Below, piece after piece: positions 24,181 through 31,845 of a stretch of DNA of 64,000 bases; within the stretch, counting starts at the first letter, position 1; each line of letters opens with the position of its first letter. Below the pieces are notes generated by a model that was not told where the DNA came from, ran no database searches, and worked only from the letters and a program-made list of their open reading frames with translations. This DNA comes from Amycolatopsis viridis. GTDB lineage: Bacteria > Actinomycetota > Actinomycetes > Mycobacteriales > Pseudonocardiaceae. Where the stretch lies: the NCBI RefSeq assembly GCF_011758765.1, contig NZ_JAANOU010000001.1, forward strand, positions 5,332,001-5,396,000, in the 5' to 3' direction. The translations under genes were made by a program, and so were the position numbers.

Positions 24181-24964
24181 CCACCTCCAGGACGTTGCCG
24201 GTCAGGTACTCGTTGTCGATCGCGTGCACGATGGTCCGCGCGACCTCGGACTCCGTCGCGAACCGCCGCAACGGGATGCGCTCACGCAGCCGCGCCATGT
24301 GGGCGGCGTGCGCGGGCTTGCGGGCGCACTTGTCCCGCAGCGCGGCACCGTCGATCACGCCCGGCGCCACGCACACCACCCGGATCCCGTGGTCGGCCAG
24401 TTCCAGGGCCAGGCTGCGGGTCAGGGACACGATCCCGGCCTTCGCGGCCGCGTACGCGGGCTGCCCCCAGGAGCCGCGCCAGGTCGAGCTGGCGACCGTG
24501 ACGATGACGCCACCCCGCCGCTGCCGCGCGAACAGCAGCGCCGCCGCCCGCGCCACCCGGAACGTGCCGGTCAGGTTGAGGTCGAGCGTGTCCTGCCAGT
24601 CCCGTTCCGAGTGGGCCAGCCACTGCCCGCCGTCGTCGCCGGGCGGGACGAGCAGCCTGCGGGACAGGTTGCGTCCCGCCGTGTTCACGCACGCGGTGAC
24701 CGGTTCGCCGGCCTCGTCGAGCGCGGCGAAGAGCGCGTCCACGCTCCGCTCGCTCCGCACGTCGACCACCCGGGTCTCCAGGGGGAGCTTCTTGCGCTCG
24801 GCGATCTCCGCCACCTCGGCCAGGCGTTCGCCGCCCCGGGCCGCCACGAGCACGCGGCGTCCCGCCTCGGCGAGCAGGAGCGCGGTCGCGAGACCGATCC
24901 CGCTGCTGCCGCCGACCACCAGCACGCTGCCGCTGGTGCCCGGCGGCACCGGAACGCCCGTCAT
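24149..24964 (-). CDS. SDR family oxidoreductase
   Basis: 271 residues. VLVVGGSSGIGLATAL (a Gly where the more common Thr stands), NTAGRN, VTVASSTWRGSWGQPAYAAAKAG with Tyr-x-x-x-Lys, and LTGNVLEVDGGGFPG at the end. A short insertion, LVPPGDDGGQWLAHS, precedes helix alpha-E. Start overlaps the stop of the KAS-III gene at 24964 by one base. Probable 3-ketoacyl or hydroxyacyl reductase/dehydrogenase of the same pathway as the neighbouring SDR. Confidence 0.85.
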   Translation of the reverse strand: MTGVPVPPGTSGSVLVVGGSSGIGLATALLLAEAGRRVLVAARGGERLAEVAEIAERKKLPLETRVVDVRSERSVDALFAALDEAGEPVTACVNTAGRNLSRRLLVPPGDDGGQWLAHSERDWQDTLDLNLTGTFRVARAAALLFARQRRGGVIVTVASSTWRGSWGQPAYAAAKAGIVSLTRSLALELADHGIRVVCVAPGVIDGAALRDKCARKPAHAAHMARLRERIPLRRFATESEVARTIVHAIDNEYLTGNVLEVDGGGFPGRIA

Positions 24965-25944
24965 CAGTAGATCCGGTACAGCATGGCGCCGGAGTACCAG
25001 CCGGCGCCGATCGCCGGGCTGAGCACCAGATCACCCGGCCGGAACCGGCCCGCCGCGATCTCCTCCGCCAGCACGATCGGGATGGACGCGCTGGAGGTGT
25101 TCCCCCTGGTCTCGAAGTTCACGATGAACTTCTCCTCCGGGACCGCCAGCGCGGCGCGGACCCGCCGGTGCACGACATCGGTTCCCGGGTGCGGAACCAC
25201 CCAGTCGATCTCGTCCATGGTCACGCCGGTGCGCCGGAGGATCTCCGCGCAGGACTCGACGATGCTCGAGACCGCGTGGTCCGGCAGGCTGGACTGGCTG
25301 CGGATCCAGCCGCGCGGCGCCGCCACCCTGATCACGTCGGCACGCGAACCGTCGCTGTGCAGCACCACGTCGATCAGGCCGCTGCGGTCCGACTTGCTCA
25401 GCACCACCGCGCCCGCGGCGTCCGAGGTCACCAGCTCGCCCTTGCTGCCCGGGCGCACCCGTCGGCTGAACTGCTCGCTGCACACGACCAGCGCGTGCCG
25501 CGCCTCCGGAACGCAGTGCAGGTAGGCGGCCGCGGTCTGCACGCCGTGCAGGAAACCGACGCAGGCACCGGAGATGTCGAACGCCAGCGTCCGCGGGCTG
25601 CCGATCAGTGCGGCCACCTCCGGTCCGTATTCCGGGGTGAACGGCGGTGTGGTCCAGTTCGACAGGACCAGCAGATCCAGCTCGGTCGGTTCCAGGCCCG
25701 CGTCCTTCACCGCGGCCTTGCCCGCCTCGGCCGCCATGTACTGGACCGTCTCGGTCTCGCTGCTGCGATGGCGGGAACGCACGGACACCGTGCCCAGCAC
25801 CGAGGCGTCGATCTCATTGCCGGGCACCGCTGCCACGTCCGAGTTGACGATCTGTTCTTCCGGGTAGTACAGACCGAAGCCCCGGAGCACCAGGCCGGCG
25901 GCCTCCCACCGCGGGCCGGCCGCACCGCCCTGTTCGTACGACAT
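24964..25944 (-). CDS. KAS-III-like condensing enzyme (first)
   Basis: 326 residues from the ATG at 25944. Thiolase-fold KAS-III (FabH-like): nucleophile Cys128 in FDISGACVGFLHG, catalytic His in VVPHPGTDVVHRR (His-Pro-Gly-Thr instead of the FabH His-Gln-Ala-Asn), catalytic Asn in RGNTSSASIP, and the C-terminal IGAGWYSGAMLY motif. All three catalytic residues are present, so it should condense or transfer acyl-CoAs. The changed tetrapeptide after His suggests a partner other than malonyl-ACP. Neighbour of a second KAS-III, 34 bp apart. Confidence 0.85.
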   Translation of the reverse strand: MSYEQGGAAGPRWEAAGLVLRGFGLYYPEEQIVNSDVAAVPGNEIDASVLGTVSVRSRHRSSETETVQYMAAEAGKAAVKDAGLEPTELDLLVLSNWTTPPFTPEYGPEVAALIGSPRTLAFDISGACVGFLHGVQTAAAYLHCVPEARHALVVCSEQFSRRVRPGSKGELVTSDAAGAVVLSKSDRSGLIDVVLHSDGSRADVIRVAAPRGWIRSQSSLPDHAVSSIVESCAEILRRTGVTMDEIDWVVPHPGTDVVHRRVRAALAVPEEKFIVNFETRGNTSSASIPIVLAEEIAAGRFRPGDLVLSPAIGAGWYSGAMLYRIY

Positions 25945-25978
25945 CGCTGACAGCACCTTTCCTTCGTGGCTTTTCCGA

Positions 25979-26992
25979 TCAGGCACGCGACGGTTCCCCG
26001 TAGCGGAAGACCATGGCTCCCCAGCTGAACCCGCGGCCCACGCTCATCGCGAGCACCCGCTGTCCTCTTCGGATGGTCCCGTCGTGCACGTGCTCCGAGA
26101 GACAGCTGGGCACGCTCACGCTGGAGGTGTTGCCGCGGCGGTCGATGTTGACGAGCACCCGTTCCGGCGGAAGTCCCAGGATCTCGCCGACCTCGTCGAT
26201 GATGTTGATGTTGCCCTGGTGCGGGATGAACCAGTCGATGTCGTCGAGCGTCAGCGCGGACCGGGCGAGCACGTCCCGCGCGGCCTCCGACAGGAACCGG
26301 GACGCGACACCGTTGACGACCTTCCCCTTCATGATCATCTTGTCCTGGTCGTCGATGTCGAAGGCGTCGTAGAACTCCGCGTCCGATCGGAGCACCGCGC
26401 CCTCCAGCCCGCCCGGCGCGTCCGAGGCCCGCCAGACACCGGCAGCCGCACCGCCGCCGAACAACGCCGCGTTGCGGAACTCGAAGTTGAGGATGGGCCG
26501 CGGGTTCTCCGCCGCCACGACCAGCACCGTCCGCACCGCCGGGTTCGCGAGCAGACCCTGCGCCACCACGCTGCCGTGCAGGAAACCGGCGCACGCGACA
26601 CCGGTGATGTCGAAGGCGAACGCGTGGTCGGCCCCGATGCGTTTCTGCAGCGGCAGAGCCAGATCCATGTACCGGTTCCCGCTGGTCGTCGGGTTGGTCC
26701 TCGGCCGCGCGGTCGCGGTCGTGCCGATGACGACGTCCACGTCCGCGGCGTCGACACCCGCGTCCTTGAGCGCCATCGCCGCCGCGCGTTCCGCCATGTC
26801 GGCGTGGTGCTCGCCGGGCGGCGGCCAGTGCCGCGCGCCGACCCCGGTGTGCTCGCGGATCCACGCGTCGTCGATGCCCAGGCCGGGGTGCTCGGACTCG
26901 AAGTACTCGTTCGTGATCGGGGCGCCGGGGAAGTCGTGTCCCACCCCGGCCAGTTCGACCGGCCGGCCGCCGGACGATTCGGATGTGGTCAT
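25979..26992 (-). CDS. KAS-III-like condensing enzyme (second)
   Basis: 337 residues; ATG at 26992 overlaps the upstream stop (ATGA). Cys134 in FDITGVACAGFLHG, His in WFIPHQGNINII and Asn in RRGNTSSVSVPS give a complete FabH-type triad, and the tail is VGRGFSWGAMVFRYG. N-terminal 15 residues are an extra Ser/Gly-rich stretch. It is clearly a diverged paralogue of the protein encoded at 24964-25944; its HQGN motif is closer to classical FabH. The pair may form a heterodimer or act in sequence. Part of the nine-gene operon that lacks an ACP gene, so CoA thioesters are the likely substrates. Confidence 0.85.
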   Translation of the reverse strand: MTTSESSGGRPVELAGVGHDFPGAPITNEYFESEHPGLGIDDAWIREHTGVGARHWPPPGEHHADMAERAAAMALKDAGVDAADVDVVIGTTATARPRTNPTTSGNRYMDLALPLQKRIGADHAFAFDITGVACAGFLHGSVVAQGLLANPAVRTVLVVAAENPRPILNFEFRNAALFGGGAAAGVWRASDAPGGLEGAVLRSDAEFYDAFDIDDQDKMIMKGKVVNGVASRFLSEAARDVLARSALTLDDIDWFIPHQGNINIIDEVGEILGLPPERVLVNIDRRGNTSSVSVPSCLSEHVHDGTIRRGQRVLAMSVGRGFSWGAMVFRYGEPSRA

Positions 26993-28641
26993 CGGTAGAA
27001 GCCCTCCGGGTCGAGAGTGCGGAGCAGGGACAGTTCCTCGTCCGTGATCGGCTTCTCCCACTCGGGAGAACTGTCCGGGACGGGCCAGGACGTGCGGTCG
27101 CGCAGCGTGGCGACCGGATCCGCGCCGGTGTCCTCGTCCGGCGCCATCCACGTGGCGAGGCGGAACGGCACCGCGGCGGATTCCCGCACGAGGCGCCCGT
27201 ACTGGGTCGCCACGGTCAGCACGTTCTGGCCGGGGCAGGTCACGAAATGCACCCGCGGCACCAGCTTGCGCGGAGACGCCGGTGCGACCACGAGCGTCTC
27301 CAGGTGGGTCGCGAAGTCGTTCGCCCCGCCCGACCCCACCAGGTACCGGCCGTCCGCGGTCCGGCTGCTGTTGATGCGGCCCGCCGGATCGATCTCACCG
27401 GCCGAGAGCACGGCCAGCGCCCGGCCGTACCCACCCGCGGTGAGGGCACCGAGGACGTCGAGGCTGTCGCCGTGCGCACGGGACCGGGCCACGTGGGACT
27501 GGGCGAACAGGAACGCGTCACCGGCCGCCGGGCTCATGTCGATCAGTCCCAGCTCGGCGTGCACCTGCAAGGCGTGACCGTCCCGGGCCAGCTGCGCCGC
27601 CGCCAGCCAGGACGCGATGTGCGCGGTACCGATGCCGGCCAGGAGCGTGCGGTAGCCGGCGGCCCGCACGCGGTCCGCGATCGCCCGGGACGCCACCACG
27701 ACGTGCCGTTCCCGCCAGGACGGCGCGACCCGCGCGACCGGCCGGCGGATCGGGTCCAGCCGCCGCAGCGCGGCCAGCCGGTCGGGGCCGAGCTCGGTGA
27801 GGTAGTCCAGGTGCCCGGCCGGGGCGAGCACCCACCGGTCGAACCAGCTGTCCGGCCCGCCCGGCCGCGCGAAGGTGCCGGCGAGTTCGGCGAGGAAGGC
27901 GTAGTCGTCCCGGTAACCGGCGAAACCGCACTCCGGCCACGGGGGAAGCCCCTGCGGGTGCGCACCGAACTCGCAGCGCGCGATACCGAGCACCCGGTCG
28001 GCCGGGATGGACACCCCGCCGCGGGGCGGGGTGTCCACCACTCGCTCGACGGTCGCCAGGACACCGCGGCGCGCCGCCATCGCACCCCACCAGCCCTCGC
28101 CGCGCGGACCGTTGAGGTAGAGGTTTCCCCGCCGGTCCGCGCACGTGGCGTGCAGCAACGTGACGTCCGGGCGCAGCGCCGGAACGGTGAGGCAGTCCCG
28201 GGCATCCGGCACCTCGGCGGGAAGCCGCGTGCCCCGGCTCTCCAGATCGGAACCGGCGAGCGACGTCGTGACCGCGACCGGGTTCCCGCACGCACCGGCG
28301 ATCAACCGCTGGAGGAGCGCGAGCAGGCTCCACTCCTCGACGGTGAACGGCTTTCCCTCCGGCAGGTGCGCGTACAGCGGGTTCGGCCGCGGTGACGGAT
28401 AGGTGTCACCGGCGAAACAGGTGATCGCGTGCCGGACGACACCGGCGATCGCCAGCGCGTGCATGTTGGCGTGGAAGGCGTTGCTGCTGACGTCGAAGAC
28501 CGCGCGGCCGCGGAACACCCGCGCCACGGCGAGCAGCAGGGCGTTGGGCCGCGACATGGTCGACGCCACGTGCACGTGCATGCCCGGCACCAGGTGGCGC
28601 CGGCACAGCGCGTCCGGGTCCTCGATGATCTGCGGTGTCAT
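26989..28641 (-). CDS. Fused class I CoA-transferase (alpha and beta halves in one chain)
   Basis: 550 residues, about the sum of the two subunits of class I CoA-transferases. The N-terminal half has the alpha-type PGMHVHVASTMSRPNALLLA and LHATCADRRGNLYLNG (usual A-x-x-A-D-x-x-G-N). The C-terminal half has beta-type GIGTAHIASWLAA, HAELGLIDMSP, where the Glu is a candidate for the catalytic Glu of the SENG-type motif, VGSGGANDFA and HFVTCPGQNVLT. Reaction in the family: transfer of CoA between carboxylates, or, in the IpdAB branch, hydrolytic ring opening of a cyclic diketone-CoA. Which applies here is open. Overlaps both neighbours by 4 bp. Confidence 0.78.
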   Translation of the reverse strand: MTPQIIEDPDALCRRHLVPGMHVHVASTMSRPNALLLAVARVFRGRAVFDVSSNAFHANMHALAIAGVVRHAITCFAGDTYPSPRPNPLYAHLPEGKPFTVEEWSLLALLQRLIAGACGNPVAVTTSLAGSDLESRGTRLPAEVPDARDCLTVPALRPDVTLLHATCADRRGNLYLNGPRGEGWWGAMAARRGVLATVERVVDTPPRGGVSIPADRVLGIARCEFGAHPQGLPPWPECGFAGYRDDYAFLAELAGTFARPGGPDSWFDRWVLAPAGHLDYLTELGPDRLAALRRLDPIRRPVARVAPSWRERHVVVASRAIADRVRAAGYRTLLAGIGTAHIASWLAAAQLARDGHALQVHAELGLIDMSPAAGDAFLFAQSHVARSRAHGDSLDVLGALTAGGYGRALAVLSAGEIDPAGRINSSRTADGRYLVGSGGANDFATHLETLVVAPASPRKLVPRVHFVTCPGQNVLTVATQYGRLVRESAAVPFRLATWMAPDEDTGADPVATLRDRTSWPVPDSSPEWEKPITDEELSLLRTLDPEGFYR

Positions 28642-29933
28642 GCCACCTTCTCCAGCGCCACCGCCGAACTCTGGCTGCCGATGGCGAACGACAACGACAA
28701 CGCCCGGCGCACGAGGGCCGGTCGCGCGCCTTCCTGCACGTGGTCGTGGTCGCACTCCGGGTCGACCTCGACGCAGTTGATCGTCGGGACCAGACACTGG
28801 TTCCGCAGCACCAGGGCGACGGCCGCGCAGTTCAGCAGCCCGGAAGCCCCGAGCAGGTGACCGAACACCGGCTTGATCGACCCGAGCGGTGGCCACCCCG
28901 CGCGGTCGTCGCCGTACACCAGCCGCAGGGCCCGGCTCTCCGCCACGTCGTTGTACCGGGTGGCGGTGCCGTGACCGCAGATGTAGTCCAGGTCCTCGAC
29001 GGGATGACCGGCGGCGGCCGTCGCCTTGCTGATGAGCTCGGCCGTGAACCGGCCGCTCAGGTCCATCCGCGTGGCGTGGCCCGCTTCGCTCAGGCTGACG
29101 GCGGACCCGACCGCGGCGTAGGGCTGCCGCTGCCGGCGCTCGGCGTGCGCCCGGGTCTCCAGGACCATGGCCACCGCGCCCTCGCCGAACGCGAACCCGT
29201 CCCGGCGGCGGTCGTAGGGCTTGATGGTCTGCCGGGGATCGCCCTGGGCGCGGGACAGCACACCGGCGCTCGGCGAGGAGTACAGCCGGAGCATCTCCGG
29301 CACGAACGGCGTCTCGTGGCCGACGAGGATCATCACGTCGGCCTGCCCGGCGCGCAGCGACTGGACGGCGAAGGCGATCGACTGGTGACCGGCGACGCAC
29401 GCGTTGCTGAGGGTCGTGACGGTGCCCTGCGCGCCGAGCCGGATCGCGCTGAGGGTCGCCGGGCTCCCCGGGAGCGAGGCGAAGATCGCCTGATCGACGT
29501 CGATCGGCGGGTTCTCCGGATCGAGCGCGCGACCGCGGGCGGTCTGCGACCACCACTCGATCGGCCCGCGGGAACTCGAGCCGATCACACCCACGCGCTG
29601 TGGTTCGGTGACGGAGTCCCCGATGGTCAGATCCGCGTCGCGCCTGGCCTGCTCGACCGCGGAGAGGACCATCAGGATTTCCCGGCTGTACCGCTTCGTG
29701 AACGCGTCCGGCAGGTCCGGCACGTGCTTGGTGTGGTCGAAGTCGCGGACCCTGGCACCGACGCGGCTCACGCTCCCGGCGGTCACGCCCCCGGTGATCG
29801 TCTCCGGGAGGACGTCGATCTGGGAGACCCCGTCGCGCAGCGTCCGCCACACGTCGTCCCGGCTTTCCGCGCCGGGCAGCACGAATCCCAGTCCGGTGAT
29901 GACAACTTGCTGGTCGTCGTTCGTCTGCTGCAT
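28638..29933 (-). CDS. KAS-II-like condensing enzyme with complete active site
   Basis: About 431 residues; either ATG 29933 or GTG 29939 could start it, a two-residue difference. KAS-I/II fold with Cys near 180 in TLSNACVAGHQS, His near 322 in ICGHGTATRYND, and the Lys/His pair in GSIKPVFGHLLGASG near 355-360, so the triad is intact. No adjacent ACP, malonyl-ACP transacylase or ketoreductase of fatty-acid synthesis type is present, which argues against housekeeping FabF. It may pair with the incomplete paralogue at 22022 as ketosynthase and chain-length factor do in type II PKS, but the two genes are not adjacent. Overlaps the CoA-transferase gene by 4 bp. Confidence 0.83.
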   Translation of the reverse strand: MQQTNDDQQVVITGLGFVLPGAESRDDVWRTLRDGVSQIDVLPETITGGVTAGSVSRVGARVRDFDHTKHVPDLPDAFTKRYSREILMVLSAVEQARRDADLTIGDSVTEPQRVGVIGSSSRGPIEWWSQTARGRALDPENPPIDVDQAIFASLPGSPATLSAIRLGAQGTVTTLSNACVAGHQSIAFAVQSLRAGQADVMILVGHETPFVPEMLRLYSSPSAGVLSRAQGDPRQTIKPYDRRRDGFAFGEGAVAMVLETRAHAERRQRQPYAAVGSAVSLSEAGHATRMDLSGRFTAELISKATAAAGHPVEDLDYICGHGTATRYNDVAESRALRLVYGDDRAGWPPLGSIKPVFGHLLGASGLLNCAAVALVLRNQCLVPTINCVEVDPECDHDHVQEGARPALVRRALSLSFAIGSQSSAVALEKVA

Positions 29934-29997
29934 TTTCACGTTTCTCCGATCACGGCGTCCGGCGCTGAACCGGAGAGCCGCGAGATGTGGGGACCGT

Positions 29998-30792
29998 TCA
30001 ATGACCGGTGAAGTGCGGTTTCCTGCCTTGCAGTAGCGCGCTCAGGCCTTCGCCGCTGTCCGCGACCTCGGCGTGGCTGCGCCGGTGGAACCGGTCCTGC
30101 ATCCGCAGAGCGGAGAGCACCGGCTGCTCGACCGAGCGCTCGCGCAGTTCCTTGTACAGAGCGATCGCCTTCGTCGGACCGTGGGCGAGGTCGCGGGCGA
30201 GCCGCTGTGCCTCGTCCACGACCTGCCCGTCCTCGGGAACCAGCCGGTCCAGGAGACCGATCCGGTGTGCTTCGTCCGCGCCGACGAGGCGTCCCGAGAG
30301 GAAGATCTCGGTCGCCCGGGCCGGGCCCACCACGCGCCGCAGCATCGCGCCGATGCCGACGTGCCCCACCCGGATCAGACCGCACCCGATCCGGCTCCCC
30401 GGCCCGCCGATGCGCAGGTCGGCAGCGCACGCGATCTCCGTGCCCGGTCCGATGGCCACGCCGTTCACCGCGGCGAGCACCGGTTTCGGTGCGAGCACGA
30501 TTTCCTCGCAGAGCCGCACGTAGAACGCGTCCGCGGTGTCGGCCGACGCGGGGGCCGCCGCGACGTCACCGTCGGCGTACCTCCGCAGCGAGTCCAGATC
30601 GTCGCCGGAACAGAAAAAGCCGCCGCTGCCCTGCAGCACCACCGCGCGGACGCGTTGGTCGGCAGCACCGTCCGCCACCGCGGCGAGCATTGCTTTTCCC
30701 GTTTCGAAATCGAGTCCGTTACCACTTTCCGGCCGGTTCAGCGTGACGGTCAGCACACCGTCCTGGCAGTCCAGCTGAACTGGTGCCGGCAT
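29998..30792 (-). CDS. Enoyl-CoA hydratase/isomerase family protein
   Basis: 264 residues of the crotonase fold, ATG behind AGAAGGGA. GSGGFFCSGDDLDSL forms the first oxyanion-hole region and AAVNGVAIGPGTEIACAADLRI the second, with the first catalytic Glu in GTEIA. The second Glu of hydratases (in the LPE/PEI segment) is absent: the equivalent stretch reads GCGLIRVGHVGIGAM. A single Glu is typical of isomerases, dehalogenases or C-C hydrolases of the fold rather than true hydratases. First gene of the nine-gene operon, 119 bp downstream of the response-regulator gene in the same direction. Confidence 0.83.
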   Translation of the reverse strand: MPAPVQLDCQDGVLTVTLNRPESGNGLDFETGKAMLAAVADGAADQRVRAVVLQGSGGFFCSGDDLDSLRRYADGDVAAAPASADTADAFYVRLCEEIVLAPKPVLAAVNGVAIGPGTEIACAADLRIGGPGSRIGCGLIRVGHVGIGAMLRRVVGPARATEIFLSGRLVGADEAHRIGLLDRLVPEDGQVVDEAQRLARDLAHGPTKAIALYKELRERSVEQPVLSALRMQDRFHRRSHAEVADSGEGLSALLQGRKPHFTGH

Positions 30793-30911
30793 TTGTGATC
30801 CCTTCTCCCGGCAGGTGGCGGCGACAATTCAAGGAAACCGTCTCACCGGATCCGGCGGCAGACCTTCCGAGTACCAATTCCGGGAGCACGGAAGGACCGC
30901 CGGTACCACCG

Positions 30912-31607
30912 TCAGGATGCGAGGGACGACGGGCGGGCCGCCGGGAAGTCAGTCGACCGCGTCCGCGGACGGGGAACCCGGTCGACGCGTGCTTCCACCG
31001 ACCGGAAGAGCTCCTTCCTGCTGCCGAAGCCCAGCTTCTGCAGGACCTTGCTCACGTAGTTCTTGACCGTCTGCTGGGCGAGGCACAGTTCGTCGGCGAT
31101 CTCCTCGTTCGACCGCCGCTTCAGCAGCAGGGAGAGCACCTCCTGCTCCCGGTTGGTCAGGTCGGCGCCGGGCAGCCGGGCGGACTCCGCGCTCCGCGGC
31201 GTGGTCTCGCCGAGCACCCACGCCCGGCGGCCCGAGCAGGTCGCTTCCACCACTTCCAGCACCTCGGCGCAGCTGGCGAACTTGTGGAGGAAGCTGTCCG
31301 CTCCGGCGTTGAGCGCCGCGGCGATGGCCGCCGGCGCGGCGTCGCCGCTGATCACGATGGCCGGCACGTCCGGCCGCCGGTCCTTGACGAACCGGCACAC
31401 CCGCAGTCCGGTTCCGCCGCCGGGCAGCGTGAGGTCGGTGATGACCAGGCCGGGCAGCTCCTCCGCGCAGTGCCGCAGCGCCTCCTGTTCCGTGGCCGCC
31501 TCCACGACCTCGCCGACCGCGTCGAGTTGCTCGATCAGACTGCGCAGGCCGAACCTGAGCAGGGGCTGCTGCAGCACGACCAGAACCCTCAGTCCAGGTG
31601 CCATCAT
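30912..31607 (-). CDS. LuxR/NarL-type response regulator with altered receiver pocket
   Basis: 231 residues from the double ATG at 31607/31604 (GGGGGACCGA before it). The receiver domain (about 5-120) keeps the phospho-acceptor Asp in LVITDLTLP, the switch Ser in AIVISGD and Lys in FLHKFAS, but the acidic pair that binds Mg is replaced by Gln-Gln (VVLQQPLLRFGL). The C-terminal domain (about 145-205) is a LuxR-type HTH: LTNREQEVLSLLLKRRSNEEIADEL with QQTVKNYVSKVLQKL. No histidine kinase is nearby. The lost Mg site suggests phosphorylation-independent or ligand control. Upstream of, and co-directional with, the condensing-enzyme operon, so a likely activator. Confidence 0.83.
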   Translation of the reverse strand: MMAPGLRVLVVLQQPLLRFGLRSLIEQLDAVGEVVEAATEQEALRHCAEELPGLVITDLTLPGGGTGLRVCRFVKDRRPDVPAIVISGDAAPAAIAAALNAGADSFLHKFASCAEVLEVVEATCSGRRAWVLGETTPRSAESARLPGADLTNREQEVLSLLLKRRSNEEIADELCLAQQTVKNYVSKVLQKLGFGSRKELFRSVEARVDRVPRPRTRSTDFPAARPSSLAS

Positions 31608-31723
31608 TCGGTCCCCCATCGTCGAATTGCGGATACCCTAGGTACCGAAATACCGCGCGCCCGCAATATCGACAGCGAGTCAGAAATCCGCGTGATCATG
31701 CGGAGAAGCATCGAACCGGGACG

Positions 31724-31739
31724 CCGACACCGGTGTCGG
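31724..31739. promoter_or_regulatory. 16-bp perfect palindrome between the AraC and LuxR genes
   Basis: CCGACACCGGTGTCGG is a perfect palindrome 117 bp upstream of the LuxR-type start, inside a 238-bp gap that is clearly less GC-rich than the genes. It could be an operator for the LuxR- or AraC-type regulator; without a loop it is a poor terminator. No coding sequence is seen in the gap. Confidence 0.35.
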
Positions 31740-31845
31740 GTACTTCAGCACACGCACTCCCATCATTCTTGCCAGCGTCCCCCACCCCGGCAATACGGTA
31801 AACGTCAAGTTCTGTCCAATGGGCGCCTGGCCCCCTTTTTCGAGA

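Noticed and set aside
26989-29850. Very long open frame (953 codons) on the minus strand covering two genes
   Set aside because: Its C-terminal part is the CoA-transferase, but the N-terminal extension is an Arg/Pro-rich shadow of the KAS-II gene in another frame; the proper start with an ATGA overlap is at 28641.
20868-30792. Reading the operon as cholesterol ring degradation (KstR2/IpdAB type) or as type II PKS
   Set aside because: A CoA-transferase, a crotonase-fold protein and SDRs fit the former, but the KAS genes do not and acyl-CoA dehydrogenases are absent; the latter would need an ACP and a true KS/CLF pair side by side.
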